64,000 nt of DNA, from contig NZ_FNNN01000023.1 in the NCBI RefSeq assembly GCF_900106755.1, forward strand, positions 1-64,000, given 5' to 3'. The notes below the pieces were generated by a model that did no database searches, had not been told where the DNA came from, and worked only from the letters and a program-made list of their open reading frames with translations. This stretch comes from Bacteroides faecis MAJ27. Its GTDB lineage: Bacteria > Bacteroidota > Bacteroidia > Bacteroidales > Bacteroidaceae. A program made the position numbers and the translations under genes. The stretch's first letter is position 1, and the number at the start of each line of letters is the position of its first letter. Shown one piece after another: positions 27,301-34,590 of the stretch.

Positions 27301-27536
27301 TTCAATACGGATTTTTTGCTTGGGGCGACGATCGTAAAGTTACCGTCAAAGTCTGTGATTGTCCCAATACTCGTGCCTTTCACAGTCACATTAGCTCCGG
27401 GAACGCCTTCTTTGAGTGTTTCATCCGTTACTCTACCCTTAATTGTGATACCTTCCGGGGGCAAGGCATACATCAACGGTATGAATAAAAGAAACGTAAC
27501 AAGAAAGCAGAATCTTAAATTGAGCGCGTTTCTCAT
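24363..27536 (-). CDS. SusC/RagA family TonB-dependent transporter (pair 1)
   Basis: A 1057-residue transporter. Signal peptide to about residue 25, then a CarboxypepD_reg-like domain (ITIKGRVTDETLKEGVPGANV, about 30-110), the plug (AGALPGVSSVQTTG, VLKDASSTAVFGVRGANGVVL) and a barrel ending LNLNF. There is no STN signalling domain, so it is not the usual partner of an anti-sigma factor. It is the first gene of the PUL operon; its promoter should lie in the 388-base gap to the right, where no regulator gene is found. Confidence 0.94.
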   Translation of the reverse strand: MRNALNLRFCFLVTFLLFIPLMYALPPEGITIKGRVTDETLKEGVPGANVTVKGTSIGTITDFDGNFTIVAPSKKSVLNISFIGYVTQEIVVGDRTIINVSLKEDAQNLGEVEIVAIAYGNQDKRMLTSAVSSIDNKELIKSPATSITNLLAGALPGVSSVQTTGQPGKDAAAIYVRGVGSLNDSQSKPLVLVDGIEREFSQIDPNEIESISVLKDASSTAVFGVRGANGVVLITTRRGKAGKTQISASTKLGLQQPISLVEQTGSYEFARFWNMKQEMDHVTNPKLYFTPEQVEAYRTGSDPIMYPSMDWKKYIFNNIYLQSQNNLNISGGSDNVRYFISVGYTYQNGLLKELPGQMYDNNYRYNRYNYRANIDANLTKTTSMKLGVGGVLGKIQEPRSVVSGTGEDQNPWVIAQIWSHPFAGPGFINGVRTLIPKDMVPLGEVMRDGMFVFYGQGYNQTYDTTLNLDLDITQKLDFITPGLSVSVKGAYDNKFKLEKVRTGGAIEAQTVYYKSYFDTNGTMSQTDPDYDKSLIYVPSGSDTPLTYSESSGRGQNWYLEGRINYDRTFGDHRISGLFLYNQSRNYYPDSYTYLPRNYVGLVGRATYAYQSKYLLDVNVGYNGSENFAPGSTRFGVFPSFSAGWIATAEKFMENQKIVDYLKLRASWGRVGNDKGVDSRFMYMPAVWGSSGSYSFGVDNPISQSAAAISRMGNPAVTWETADKQNYGIDLKFFNSRLSATFDYFIEHRTGILISPESTPSIIATALPNLNIGKVDNHGYEVSLGWRDKIGKDFNYYVDANVSFARNKILYMDEVPKQFSYMNQTGGSTGRQTGVYNYIRLYQYSDFITGADGELTLKPELPQPYQKVYPGDAMYADLNGDHIVDGNDKSVAGYATRPEYVFGMNMGFDWKGFNFTMQWVGSKNVNRMYDIEYRIPYTNAGKRGLLTYFYDGCWTPENQLGAVYPRPSEESESWNSEPSTLWLVDASYLRLKSLSFGYTITGKKFLKKLGLSSLGLNFSGYNLLTFSPLKYLDPESDPNRFGDYPLIKVYSFGLNLNF

Positions 27537-27689
27537 ACTGTTTAATTTGATAGGTTAATAATATATTTAGTTTATAGTTAGGTCAACCGGATTGGGGGGT
27601 GACTTTTATTCTCTTTATTCTCTCTTCAGTTTCTAAATATATCCTTTGCTTATGTGCAATAAGGTTAACTTCATTTATCTTTTAATGAT

Positions 27690-27806
27690 GATGCAAAATT
27701 AGGGACGATGTGAAAAATGGACGTGCAATATTCACCAAATTAGGTGCACAAATAGCTAGAAACACTATCTGTAACAAATGGGTAGACCTTGATGCAAAAT
27801 TATAGA
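27690..27806 (-). promoter_or_regulatory. putative PUL promoter region with duplicated GATGCAAAATTA element
   Basis: The gap 27537-27840 has no gene. Minus-strand TAATTTTG boxes (TAnnTTTG type) occur at 27694-27701 and 27795-27802, each within an imperfect ~30-base direct repeat (GATGCAAAATTA, a short GACG run, then GAAAA). Neither has a well-spaced -33 TTTG. A short GTGCA...TGCAC inverted repeat lies between them. One of the boxes may drive the SusC 1 operon. Confidence 0.4.
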
Positions 27807-27840
27807 CGGAATGGAAAAGAAGGATTTGTAAGGAACAATG

Positions 27841-27887
27841 AAAAAGCCCATCCTGTTATGTTGCACATAGGCAATAACAGGATGGGC
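27841..27887 (-). terminator. strong terminator after the beta-barrel gene
   Basis: GCCCATCCTGTTAT at 27846-27859 pairs perfectly over 14 bases with 27874-27887. On the minus strand the stem is followed by TTTTT (27845-27841). It ends the 32670 to 27925 operon. Confidence 0.9.
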
Positions 27888-27924
27888 ATCTGATTGGTTC
27901 TTCTCTTTGGAGAATATGTCTTGT

Positions 27925-29646
27925 CTAGAAGCTGAAGCTTAATCCTCCCAGAAAGTTAAGACCTTCTGTAGGATAGCCCAGATAATACTGGTATTTCTTA
28001 TTGAGGATATTATTAATCCGGGCATACACGGATACTCCTTTGAACACATTATAGCTGGCTCCGGCATGCAGGTCGCTGACTGCTGCGGCTTTAATGCCTT
28101 CTACCTTTGTGCGTCCGATATAATCGTAACCGAGATTGATATTCAGTTCTGTGATCGGGCGGAAGTCTGCGCTGAAATTAATTTCGCAGGCAGGCTTCAT
28201 ATACAGGCTGTATTTTTCTTTCGCATCCCAGTTGCGGTAAGTTCCAGCAGCGGACAATGCAATGAGGTCTTTATATTCATAGCTGATCTTCATACCGGTG
28301 TAGAAGTTGTTGGCATTGCTGAATTCCAGATTCAGATATTGATGTGCTGTGACCGGAGAGGAGGAATTTCCTTCCTGACCATCACCGGCGAGTGAGGGAT
28401 CATAGTTGACAAATGTTTCTTCCTGCACCTCAAAGAAATCGTCTTTCAAATCCTGATAACCGCCATACAGATTGATCCATAATCCGGGATAAGGACTCGC
28501 TTTAAATCCTATCGCTGCATTCAGCTGTTCGTATGTATCAAGAATAGGGGCTGCCGGCAAGGCATAAGGACAGATCGTTTCCAGTCTGCGGAAATCGTTG
28601 ACCAGCTTGCCTCCGGTAGCTTGCGCATAGAGTACGTAGCTGTCGGAAAAGATATACTGTGCTGTTATATCCGGAGACACGCGGAATGATTTACCGCTGC
28701 CGAATGAGAGATCCACATTGGCTCCTGCACGCAGATTCCAGCTGTCGCTGCTGAGTTTATAATACGGATTCAGTGCCAGAGCGGTACGGTTCTCGTATAC
28801 CTGGAGGTCGTCAGCAAGTTTCAGGTCTTTATTGTAGATGAGATTACGCATGTCCAATCCGATGTTGATGCTCTGTTCGTCGCTGATAGCACCGCTGATC
28901 AATCCTTTGGTATGCACTTGTGTTTCTCCGACTTTGTCATTGAAAAAGAAAGTGTTATTGTTCTGACGGTTGTACATCATCAGGTTGGTTTCCGCCTCGA
29001 ACTGTATGGGATAATTTTCATCTGTCGATTTTACTCCCAGATGGAAGTCTCCTGAAGTAAACTTCTGCTTGCCGGGTTGAACCGGAGAAAGGTTGAAATT
29101 GCTGAGTCCGAAATTAGCGGCGATGTTGAAATCTACCTTGTTGAACTGGTGGATATAATCGATATTCGCGCGGGTACGGTAATAATAAGCATTCCATTTC
29201 GTGTCTGCTTCCGGCATAGTCAGTTTGCCATCCATTCCGTCCATCTGAAAGCGGACGTTCAACTTGTCCCTGCCCGACAGACGGAACAGGTAATTGGCAA
29301 GGAGATCCAGATTACCGTAGTTTCCATATCCGGCGCGTATATATCCGGGCTTGCTGCCGGGCTGCACTTCCGTTCCTACATAGGGACGCATCAGGTCGGC
29401 AGGAATAGAGGTAGCTGGGAAGAAAGTAGTGGCATATTCCACTTCTTTTTTGCTGACGGTAGGTTCTTCCACTTTGGGCAGCACATTCACTTTGGAAGCA
29501 TCCAAAATGTCCGGATTATATTCCTGTTCTACGACGACCGTGCGGTTCATGGTCGTATCTTTCGGCTGAGTATTCTGTGCCTGAAGGTTGGACTGCATCA
29601 GAAATGCCAGTGTAAATCCTCCTGCTATATAAAGAGTTCGTTTCAT
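27925..29646 (-). CDS. outer-membrane TonB-dependent receptor-like beta-barrel protein
   Basis: The ATG of MKRTLYIAGG gives 573 residues; the longer frame opens with TTG. A signal peptide ends LQAQ. After ~80 residues of linker (VVVEQEYNPDILDASKVNVLP, PTVSKKEVEY) nearly all the rest is amphipathic strands, and the end (VYARINNILNKKYQYYLGYP, final Phe) matches TonB-dependent receptor barrels. No plug domain is seen, so it is a barrel of the receptor fold rather than a complete receptor. It starts 12 bases after the giant TPR gene. The pair probably forms an envelope complex; the cargo is unknown. Confidence 0.75.
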   Translation of the reverse strand: MKRTLYIAGGFTLAFLMQSNLQAQNTQPKDTTMNRTVVVEQEYNPDILDASKVNVLPKVEEPTVSKKEVEYATTFFPATSIPADLMRPYVGTEVQPGSKPGYIRAGYGNYGNLDLLANYLFRLSGRDKLNVRFQMDGMDGKLTMPEADTKWNAYYYRTRANIDYIHQFNKVDFNIAANFGLSNFNLSPVQPGKQKFTSGDFHLGVKSTDENYPIQFEAETNLMMYNRQNNNTFFFNDKVGETQVHTKGLISGAISDEQSINIGLDMRNLIYNKDLKLADDLQVYENRTALALNPYYKLSSDSWNLRAGANVDLSFGSGKSFRVSPDITAQYIFSDSYVLYAQATGGKLVNDFRRLETICPYALPAAPILDTYEQLNAAIGFKASPYPGLWINLYGGYQDLKDDFFEVQEETFVNYDPSLAGDGQEGNSSSPVTAHQYLNLEFSNANNFYTGMKISYEYKDLIALSAAGTYRNWDAKEKYSLYMKPACEINFSADFRPITELNINLGYDYIGRTKVEGIKAAAVSDLHAGASYNVFKGVSVYARINNILNKKYQYYLGYPTEGLNFLGGLSFSF

Positions 29647-29658
29647 ACTTTTCAATCT

Positions 29659-32600
29659 TTACTTGTTTAGTTTCTTTAGTCTGTCTTCAATCATGCTCTC
29701 GATATCGTCATTGCCCTGGTAGTTCTGTTGCAGGCTCAGCAGATACTGGCGTGCGTCGAGGTCTTTACCCATAGCGACATATACGTCCGACAGGAGGACA
29801 AAGCTGCGTGCTAGCCAATAAGCGTGTGGCGTACTCTGTTCGATGTAGTTGAGCAGCTCTTTTTCTGCTGCCGCATATTCTTTGGCATCGTAAAGTGCTT
29901 GGGCAACTTGGTATTTAGCTTCGGCACCATAAGAATTGCGGGTATCCTTGGCCAATTCGCGGAAATCATCCAATGCTTTCTTGTCCGCTTTCTGATTCTT
30001 ATAAGCCTTCGCACGATAATAAAGAGCTTCGTTCTTCAGTTCTGGACTAAGCTTGGCTTCAGCCAGCACCTCGGTTGCTGCATGAATTGTTTCCACGTCG
30101 TCTCTCAGCAGGAAGGCACAACGCAGGATGCCGGTTTCGGCAAGCTGGCGGCGTTCTACATTGGTCGCTTTTTCTTTCAGCATCTTGTAGCTTGTCAGAG
30201 CTTCTGCCATCTGTTGCTGGTTGAACTGTACTTCCGCACGCATGATCAGCGCTTCTTCTGCAAATGGATTGTTCGGATATTCAAGCAATTTTCCGGAGTG
30301 GAGGAGCACCATATCATAATTCTTCTGCTCATTTCCAATCTGGCAGAGATAATAATGCGCATTCAGGCTAAATGCTCCTTCCGGGAAGGTTTGCAGATAT
30401 TTATTAAGGCTGCTCTTGGCTTCTTCTGTTCTGCCACGTGCATAAATCTTTTCAGCAGCAGCATAGGTCAGAGAATCCTGCTCGCTGGCATCAAAACGGA
30501 TATGTCCCGGCATCGCATTGGCTAAGGCAGCAAATTCGTCGATGCGGTTCAAATCTACATAGATAGATTTCATATCGCGCATTGCCAGGCGGGCTTCTTC
30601 ACTGCCCGGATACTTTTCAATTACTTGTTTATATGCATTGATTGCCTGATCGAAGTTACCGTTCTGATAGTACAGCAAACCGATTTCGGCTGCGGCTTTC
30701 CGGCTGACAGGGCTTTCGGGATATTTCTCCAGCATTTCCTTGAAGGAGGTAATAGCCTGGCTGTTGTTGTCCATCAATACATAAGAACGGCCTTTCTCGT
30801 AAATGGCGTTCACTGCATACGGAGAAGAAGGATATTTGCCCACCAGTCTGTTCAGAAGAGTGATCTTGCCGGTATAGTCTTTCTGCAAACCGGATACGAG
30901 TGCCAACTGATAGAATGAATAATCTCCGGAAGGAGTATTCATTTGTTCGGCTTGCGAATAATAATGTTTGGCTTCTTCGAAGTTGCGCACATTCAAGTGG
31001 CAGTCTCCGATACGGTTGTAGGCATCTGCAAGTGCTGTTCTGTTCTCTCCTTTTTCCAGCTGGATATATTTTTGGAAGTAATTACTTGCCTGTGTGTAGT
31101 CCTTACGGTGGAAGGCAATGTATCCTAAGTTGTAGTTGGCGAGTGCATACATTTCATTATTAGGCTGCGTGGTCAGTTGCAGGTAAGCGTTGAAATCGCG
31201 GGCGGCTTCCATCATTCGGTTGAGGCGGTAGTAAGATTCTCCACACCAGTAGTAAGCGTCCGCTTTGGTCTGGCGGTTGTACTGTCCGATGGCAATAGAC
31301 TGGTTCAGATATTGGAGAGCCTGCTCGAAGTTGGCATTGGCAAATGACTGTGTGCCCAGCTGAAAGAGAATCTTTTGTTTGGCTTCCATGATCTGTGCAC
31401 TTGGTTTTGCTATTCGTTCGATAGACTTCAAGGCAGCTTCGTAGCTGCGGGTATTCATATAAACTTCTACCAGATAGTTGCTTACTTTCTCGGCATACGG
31501 AGATGTCGGGAATTCATTGAGGAATTTCTCAAAGGCGGTTACCGACTCACCGAAAGCTGAATAGGAAGTTTCGTGCAGGCAAAGTGCGTAGTTATAAGCA
31601 GCCTGTTCCTTAATCTGGAGATTGGCACTGGAAGCGGCGGCCTGTTCGAAAGCCATACGTGCCTTGTTTTTTTCTGCTAGCTGTAGGTATGAAAGTCCCA
31701 TGTGCAGGTAAGCATTCTGTGTCAGTGCATCGTTGGTCGTAGTCACTTGTCCCAGCATTTCTGCTGCTTTGGAGTAGACTTTGGTTTGGTAATAGGAGAG
31801 GCCCAGCATATATAGCGCATCACGGCGGGGAGCGGAGTGATCTCTGTCCAGATAGCCGGTGAATGCTTCTACTGCCTGATGATATTGGCCGAAGTGGTAG
31901 TAAGCATCTCCCAGAATACGGTACATTTCGGCGGCATGTTCGTTGTTAGGATAGGCCGACAGGTAATTCTGTGCTACAATCTGTGCCTTATCGTAGTTCT
32001 TCTTGATGGCATAAATCTCTGCTATATAATAAGGTACGAGTGCTTTGTATTTGGGATCGTCCTGCAAGGGGAGGAAATCTTTCAATGCCTCGTCATAACG
32101 TTTCTGAGTGTAACGGATGTAAGCAAGATAGTAGCTGCAATCCTTTGCATATTTGGGACTGCTGGCACGCAATGTTTCAAACCAGATGGCGGCTTCTTTC
32201 AGATTATCGGTCTTCATGTAGCAGGTTGCCAGTTGGTAGGTGCGGTCGTCACGTTCTTCATTACCCAACAGATCGAGGCGGGTAGAGTTGAAGAGAGCTA
32301 ATGCCTCATCATATTTCCCTTCGTAGAAATAACAGGAGGCCAACAACGAATAGATGCGGTTGGCATAAGGAGTATCGGGATAACGTTCGAGGTACTTACG
32401 CAGTAACTCGATGCGGTTTTTGTCTTTCAGTTCATAAGCCGAACTGACTAACATATATTCTGCGTCCTGAAGGAGACTTGCTGTTGGCTTTTGCTTTACA
32501 AATGCTTTCAATGCAGGTATAGCGGCTGCATAATTTTTTTCCTGGAAAAGTTCTTTACCTTCTTTATAAAGGTTGACAGGAGAGGTTATCTTTTCGCTTG

Positions 32601-32670
32601 TCTGTGCGGAGATGGCAATCGGCGCACAACACAACAAGGTGCAGATAATTCGTGATATTCTTTTCTTCAT
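29659..32670 (-). CDS. large periplasmic tetratricopeptide-repeat protein
   Basis: A 1003-residue protein with a signal peptide (ending AISAQ) and TPR units along almost the whole length, for example AAIPALKAFVKQKP, YDEALALFN, QAVEAFTGYLDRD, QALQYLNQSIAIGQYNRQ and QAINAYKQVIEKYPGSEEA. No enzyme motif is seen. Such long TPR solenoids act as scaffolds. It is followed at 12 bases by the beta-barrel gene, and together they could form a periplasm-to-outer-membrane assembly; this is inference from the pairing. Confidence 0.8.
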   Translation of the reverse strand: MKKRISRIICTLLCCAPIAISAQTSEKITSPVNLYKEGKELFQEKNYAAAIPALKAFVKQKPTASLLQDAEYMLVSSAYELKDKNRIELLRKYLERYPDTPYANRIYSLLASCYFYEGKYDEALALFNSTRLDLLGNEERDDRTYQLATCYMKTDNLKEAAIWFETLRASSPKYAKDCSYYLAYIRYTQKRYDEALKDFLPLQDDPKYKALVPYYIAEIYAIKKNYDKAQIVAQNYLSAYPNNEHAAEMYRILGDAYYHFGQYHQAVEAFTGYLDRDHSAPRRDALYMLGLSYYQTKVYSKAAEMLGQVTTTNDALTQNAYLHMGLSYLQLAEKNKARMAFEQAAASSANLQIKEQAAYNYALCLHETSYSAFGESVTAFEKFLNEFPTSPYAEKVSNYLVEVYMNTRSYEAALKSIERIAKPSAQIMEAKQKILFQLGTQSFANANFEQALQYLNQSIAIGQYNRQTKADAYYWCGESYYRLNRMMEAARDFNAYLQLTTQPNNEMYALANYNLGYIAFHRKDYTQASNYFQKYIQLEKGENRTALADAYNRIGDCHLNVRNFEEAKHYYSQAEQMNTPSGDYSFYQLALVSGLQKDYTGKITLLNRLVGKYPSSPYAVNAIYEKGRSYVLMDNNSQAITSFKEMLEKYPESPVSRKAAAEIGLLYYQNGNFDQAINAYKQVIEKYPGSEEARLAMRDMKSIYVDLNRIDEFAALANAMPGHIRFDASEQDSLTYAAAEKIYARGRTEEAKSSLNKYLQTFPEGAFSLNAHYYLCQIGNEQKNYDMVLLHSGKLLEYPNNPFAEEALIMRAEVQFNQQQMAEALTSYKMLKEKATNVERRQLAETGILRCAFLLRDDVETIHAATEVLAEAKLSPELKNEALYYRAKAYKNQKADKKALDDFRELAKDTRNSYGAEAKYQVAQALYDAKEYAAAEKELLNYIEQSTPHAYWLARSFVLLSDVYVAMGKDLDARQYLLSLQQNYQGNDDIESMIEDRLKKLNK

Positions 32671-32886
32671 AATCTAGTGTTTTGACAAAAATACGACTAT
32701 ATCTTCCAACGAAAACCCTTTGAAAGTTATTTTATAATCATTTAAATCTTTATGTAAATTATCTCTCATCGATTTTGAATCCGAGATACTTATTCTTTTT
32801 TGACTCTTTTTCATCTTTCTGATGAGGGTAATTAAGTCTGATGTTGAATTTCATGTGATTGTTGTTTTTATAATTAATGGCGGTTA

Positions 32887-32894
32887 CAAAGATA
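32887..32894 (-). promoter_or_regulatory. possible -7 box for the TPR/beta-barrel operon
   Basis: Minus-strand TATCTTTG, a full match to TAnnTTTG, about 215 bases upstream of the TPR gene. A well-spaced -33 element is not evident. A second match (CAAAAATA on the plus strand) at 32686-32693 seems too close to the start codon. The rest of the 292-base gap shows nothing clear. Confidence 0.35.
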
Positions 32895-32962
32895 ATACGA
32901 ATCTTAGTATTTTCCTCATTTAAAACGTTTTCTGATACCCGAAAGTTTAGTAAACCCTTTAG

Positions 32963-33487
32963 TTAACTGTGCTGAGCCAGAAACTGTACAACTCCCCGTC
33001 GAATGGAATCCAACCCGAAATCTTCCGGACGTATCTCCGATAACGGCAGAAAGAAAGCATCTGCCACGTCATCCATTGCCGAGAAATGGCTCATGTCTTT
33101 TACGGTACAAAGAAAGAACATATCGAGGGTATGCACGGGAAAGCCCGAATAGATATAGATGTTCGGCAAGGAGAACTGATAGACCGCTTTGTCCACCTTC
33201 AATCCTGTCTCCTCTAATACTTCTCTGCTTACACCTTCTTCTCCTGTTTCGTTCATATCGATAAACCCTCCGGGAAGATCGAGAGTGCCTTTTGCAGGTT
33301 CTTTGGCACGGCGGCAGACTAGCAGTTCGTTCTTTTCATTCAGAATCAGCGCCACAGTAGCGGCAGACGGATTGAAATAATAAACGAAACCACAGTCTGT
33401 GCATTTCTTAGACTTTTCATTGTTCACTTCGAAATGTGGAGAACCGCATTCGGGGCAATACAGAAATTGCGCAAGAGGATGTTTCAT
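32963..33487 (-). CDS. NUDIX hydrolase with N-terminal zinc ribbon
   Basis: The ATG at 33487 gives 174 residues; the frame upstream opens with TTG. An N-terminal zinc ribbon has Cys11, Cys14, Cys29 and Cys32 (CPECG, CTDCG), as in NADH pyrophosphatase-type enzymes. The Nudix box, GGFIDMNETGEEGV then SREVLEETG, covers about 73-95 with its REVLEE core. It hydrolyses a nucleoside diphosphate linked to another group, probably in the cytoplasm; the substrate cannot be told from sequence. It is much shorter than NudC. It is transcribed divergently from the aldolase gene. Confidence 0.88.
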   Translation of the reverse strand: MKHPLAQFLYCPECGSPHFEVNNEKSKKCTDCGFVYYFNPSAATVALILNEKNELLVCRRAKEPAKGTLDLPGGFIDMNETGEEGVSREVLEETGLKVDKAVYQFSLPNIYIYSGFPVHTLDMFFLCTVKDMSHFSAMDDVADAFFLPLSEIRPEDFGLDSIRRGVVQFLAQHS

Positions 33488-33521
33488 AATTATCAATTTT
33501 ATATAAAAGATTGTCTGCCCA

Positions 33522-33529
33522 CAAAAATA
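33522..33529 (-). promoter_or_regulatory. possible -7 box for the NUDIX gene
   Basis: Minus-strand TATTTTTG fits TAnnTTTG and lies 35 bases from the ATG at 33487. No matching -33 was found at the right spacing. Confidence 0.4.
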
Positions 33530-33635
33530 TAAAATCTTTTCTTCAGATATGGAATAATGTGATTACAAAATAGTAAATACCCCGTCTTATTAGTATCATT
33601 AACAACAATCATATACAAATTAAAAGAATCAGGCT

Positions 33636-34565
33636 ATGAATAACAAAATGAATGTTCCTTTATCGGGAATTATTCCTCCGTTGGTAACTCCTTTGCTGGA
33701 TGATGATGTATTGGATGTGGAAGGTTTGCAAAAGCTGATTGAACATCTCATTGCAGGTGGCGTACATGCTCTTTTTGTGTTGGGAACTACCGGTGAATCG
33801 CAAAGTCTCAGTTATAAATTGAGGGTGGAAATGATTAAAAATACCTGTCGTATAGCGAAAGGACGGTTGCCGGTACTGGTATGTATTTCTGATACCTCGA
33901 TTGTGGAGAGCGTGAACCTTGCCTGTATAGCGGCTGATCATGGGGCCGATGCTGTCGTTTCTGCTCCTCCCTATTATTTTGCGACAGGTCAGCCCGAATT
34001 GATCGAGTTCTATGAAAATTTGCTGCCTCAGTTGCCGTTGCCCTTGTTCCTGTATAATATGCCGACTCATACCAAAGTGAACTTTGCACCGTCTACTATT
34101 CAGCGGATAGCAGAGAATCCCGGAGTGATCGGTTTTAAAGACAGTTCGGCAAATACTGTTTATTTCCAGTCGGTGATGTATGCCATGAAAGATAATCCGG
34201 ACTTTTCGATGCTGGTAGGACCGGAAGAAATAATGGCGGAGTCCGTGCTTCTGGGGGCTCATGGCGGAGTAAACGGAGGGGCGAATATGTTCCCCGGACT
34301 GTATGTGAGCTTATACAATGCTGCAAAAAATGCGGATATCGAAGAAGTGAGACGTTTGCAGGAAAAAGTGATGCAAATCAGTGCCACGATCTATGCGGTA
34401 GGGCAACATGGGTCCAGTTACCTGAAAGGTCTGAAATGTGCTCTCAATCTACTGGGAATATGCAGTGATTATGTAGCTGCGCCTTTCCATAAGTTTGAAC
34501 AACGGGAAAGAGGAAAGATATGGAAAGCGCTTCAAAATCTGGGAGTGGATGTAGTGTTGAGGTAA
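33636..34565 (+). CDS. dihydrodipicolinate synthase / N-acetylneuraminate lyase family aldolase
   Basis: A 309-residue class I aldolase. GTTGE at 50-54, the catalytic Tyr140 in LYNMPTHT and the Schiff-base Lys168 in IGFKDSS are all present, so it should be active. The family includes DapA, sialic acid lyase and 2-keto-3-deoxy sugar aldolases. The next gene is a sodium-solute symporter 25 bases downstream, which favours breakdown of an imported keto acid sugar over lysine synthesis; no sialic acid kinase or epimerase is nearby. Cytoplasmic. The start could also be the ATG 12 bases later. Confidence 0.85.
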   Translation: MNNKMNVPLSGIIPPLVTPLLDDDVLDVEGLQKLIEHLIAGGVHALFVLGTTGESQSLSYKLRVEMIKNTCRIAKGRLPVLVCISDTSIVESVNLACIAADHGADAVVSAPPYYFATGQPELIEFYENLLPQLPLPLFLYNMPTHTKVNFAPSTIQRIAENPGVIGFKDSSANTVYFQSVMYAMKDNPDFSMLVGPEEIMAESVLLGAHGGVNGGANMFPGLYVSLYNAAKNADIEEVRRLQEKVMQISATIYAVGQHGSSYLKGLKCALNLLGICSDYVAAPFHKFEQRERGKIWKALQNLGVDVVLR

Positions 34566-34590
34566 TTAATTTAACTAAAAATGAACGGCT

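Noticed and set aside
13825..27536. Reading the GH16 locus as a laminarin (beta-1,3-glucan) PUL
   Set aside because: No GH3, GH158 or GH149 partner is present, and two SusC/D pairs with a neighbouring GH18 fit host glycans better. The substrate remains unproven.
29824..30525. Long plus-strand open frame (233 residues) opposite the TPR gene
   Set aside because: It lies wholly inside a convincing minus-strand gene, has a Cys/Phe-rich composition and no motif; a shadow frame.
33660..34262. Minus-strand open frame of 200 residues inside the aldolase gene
   Set aside because: The plus-strand aldolase has all active-site residues; the antisense frame has none of any family.
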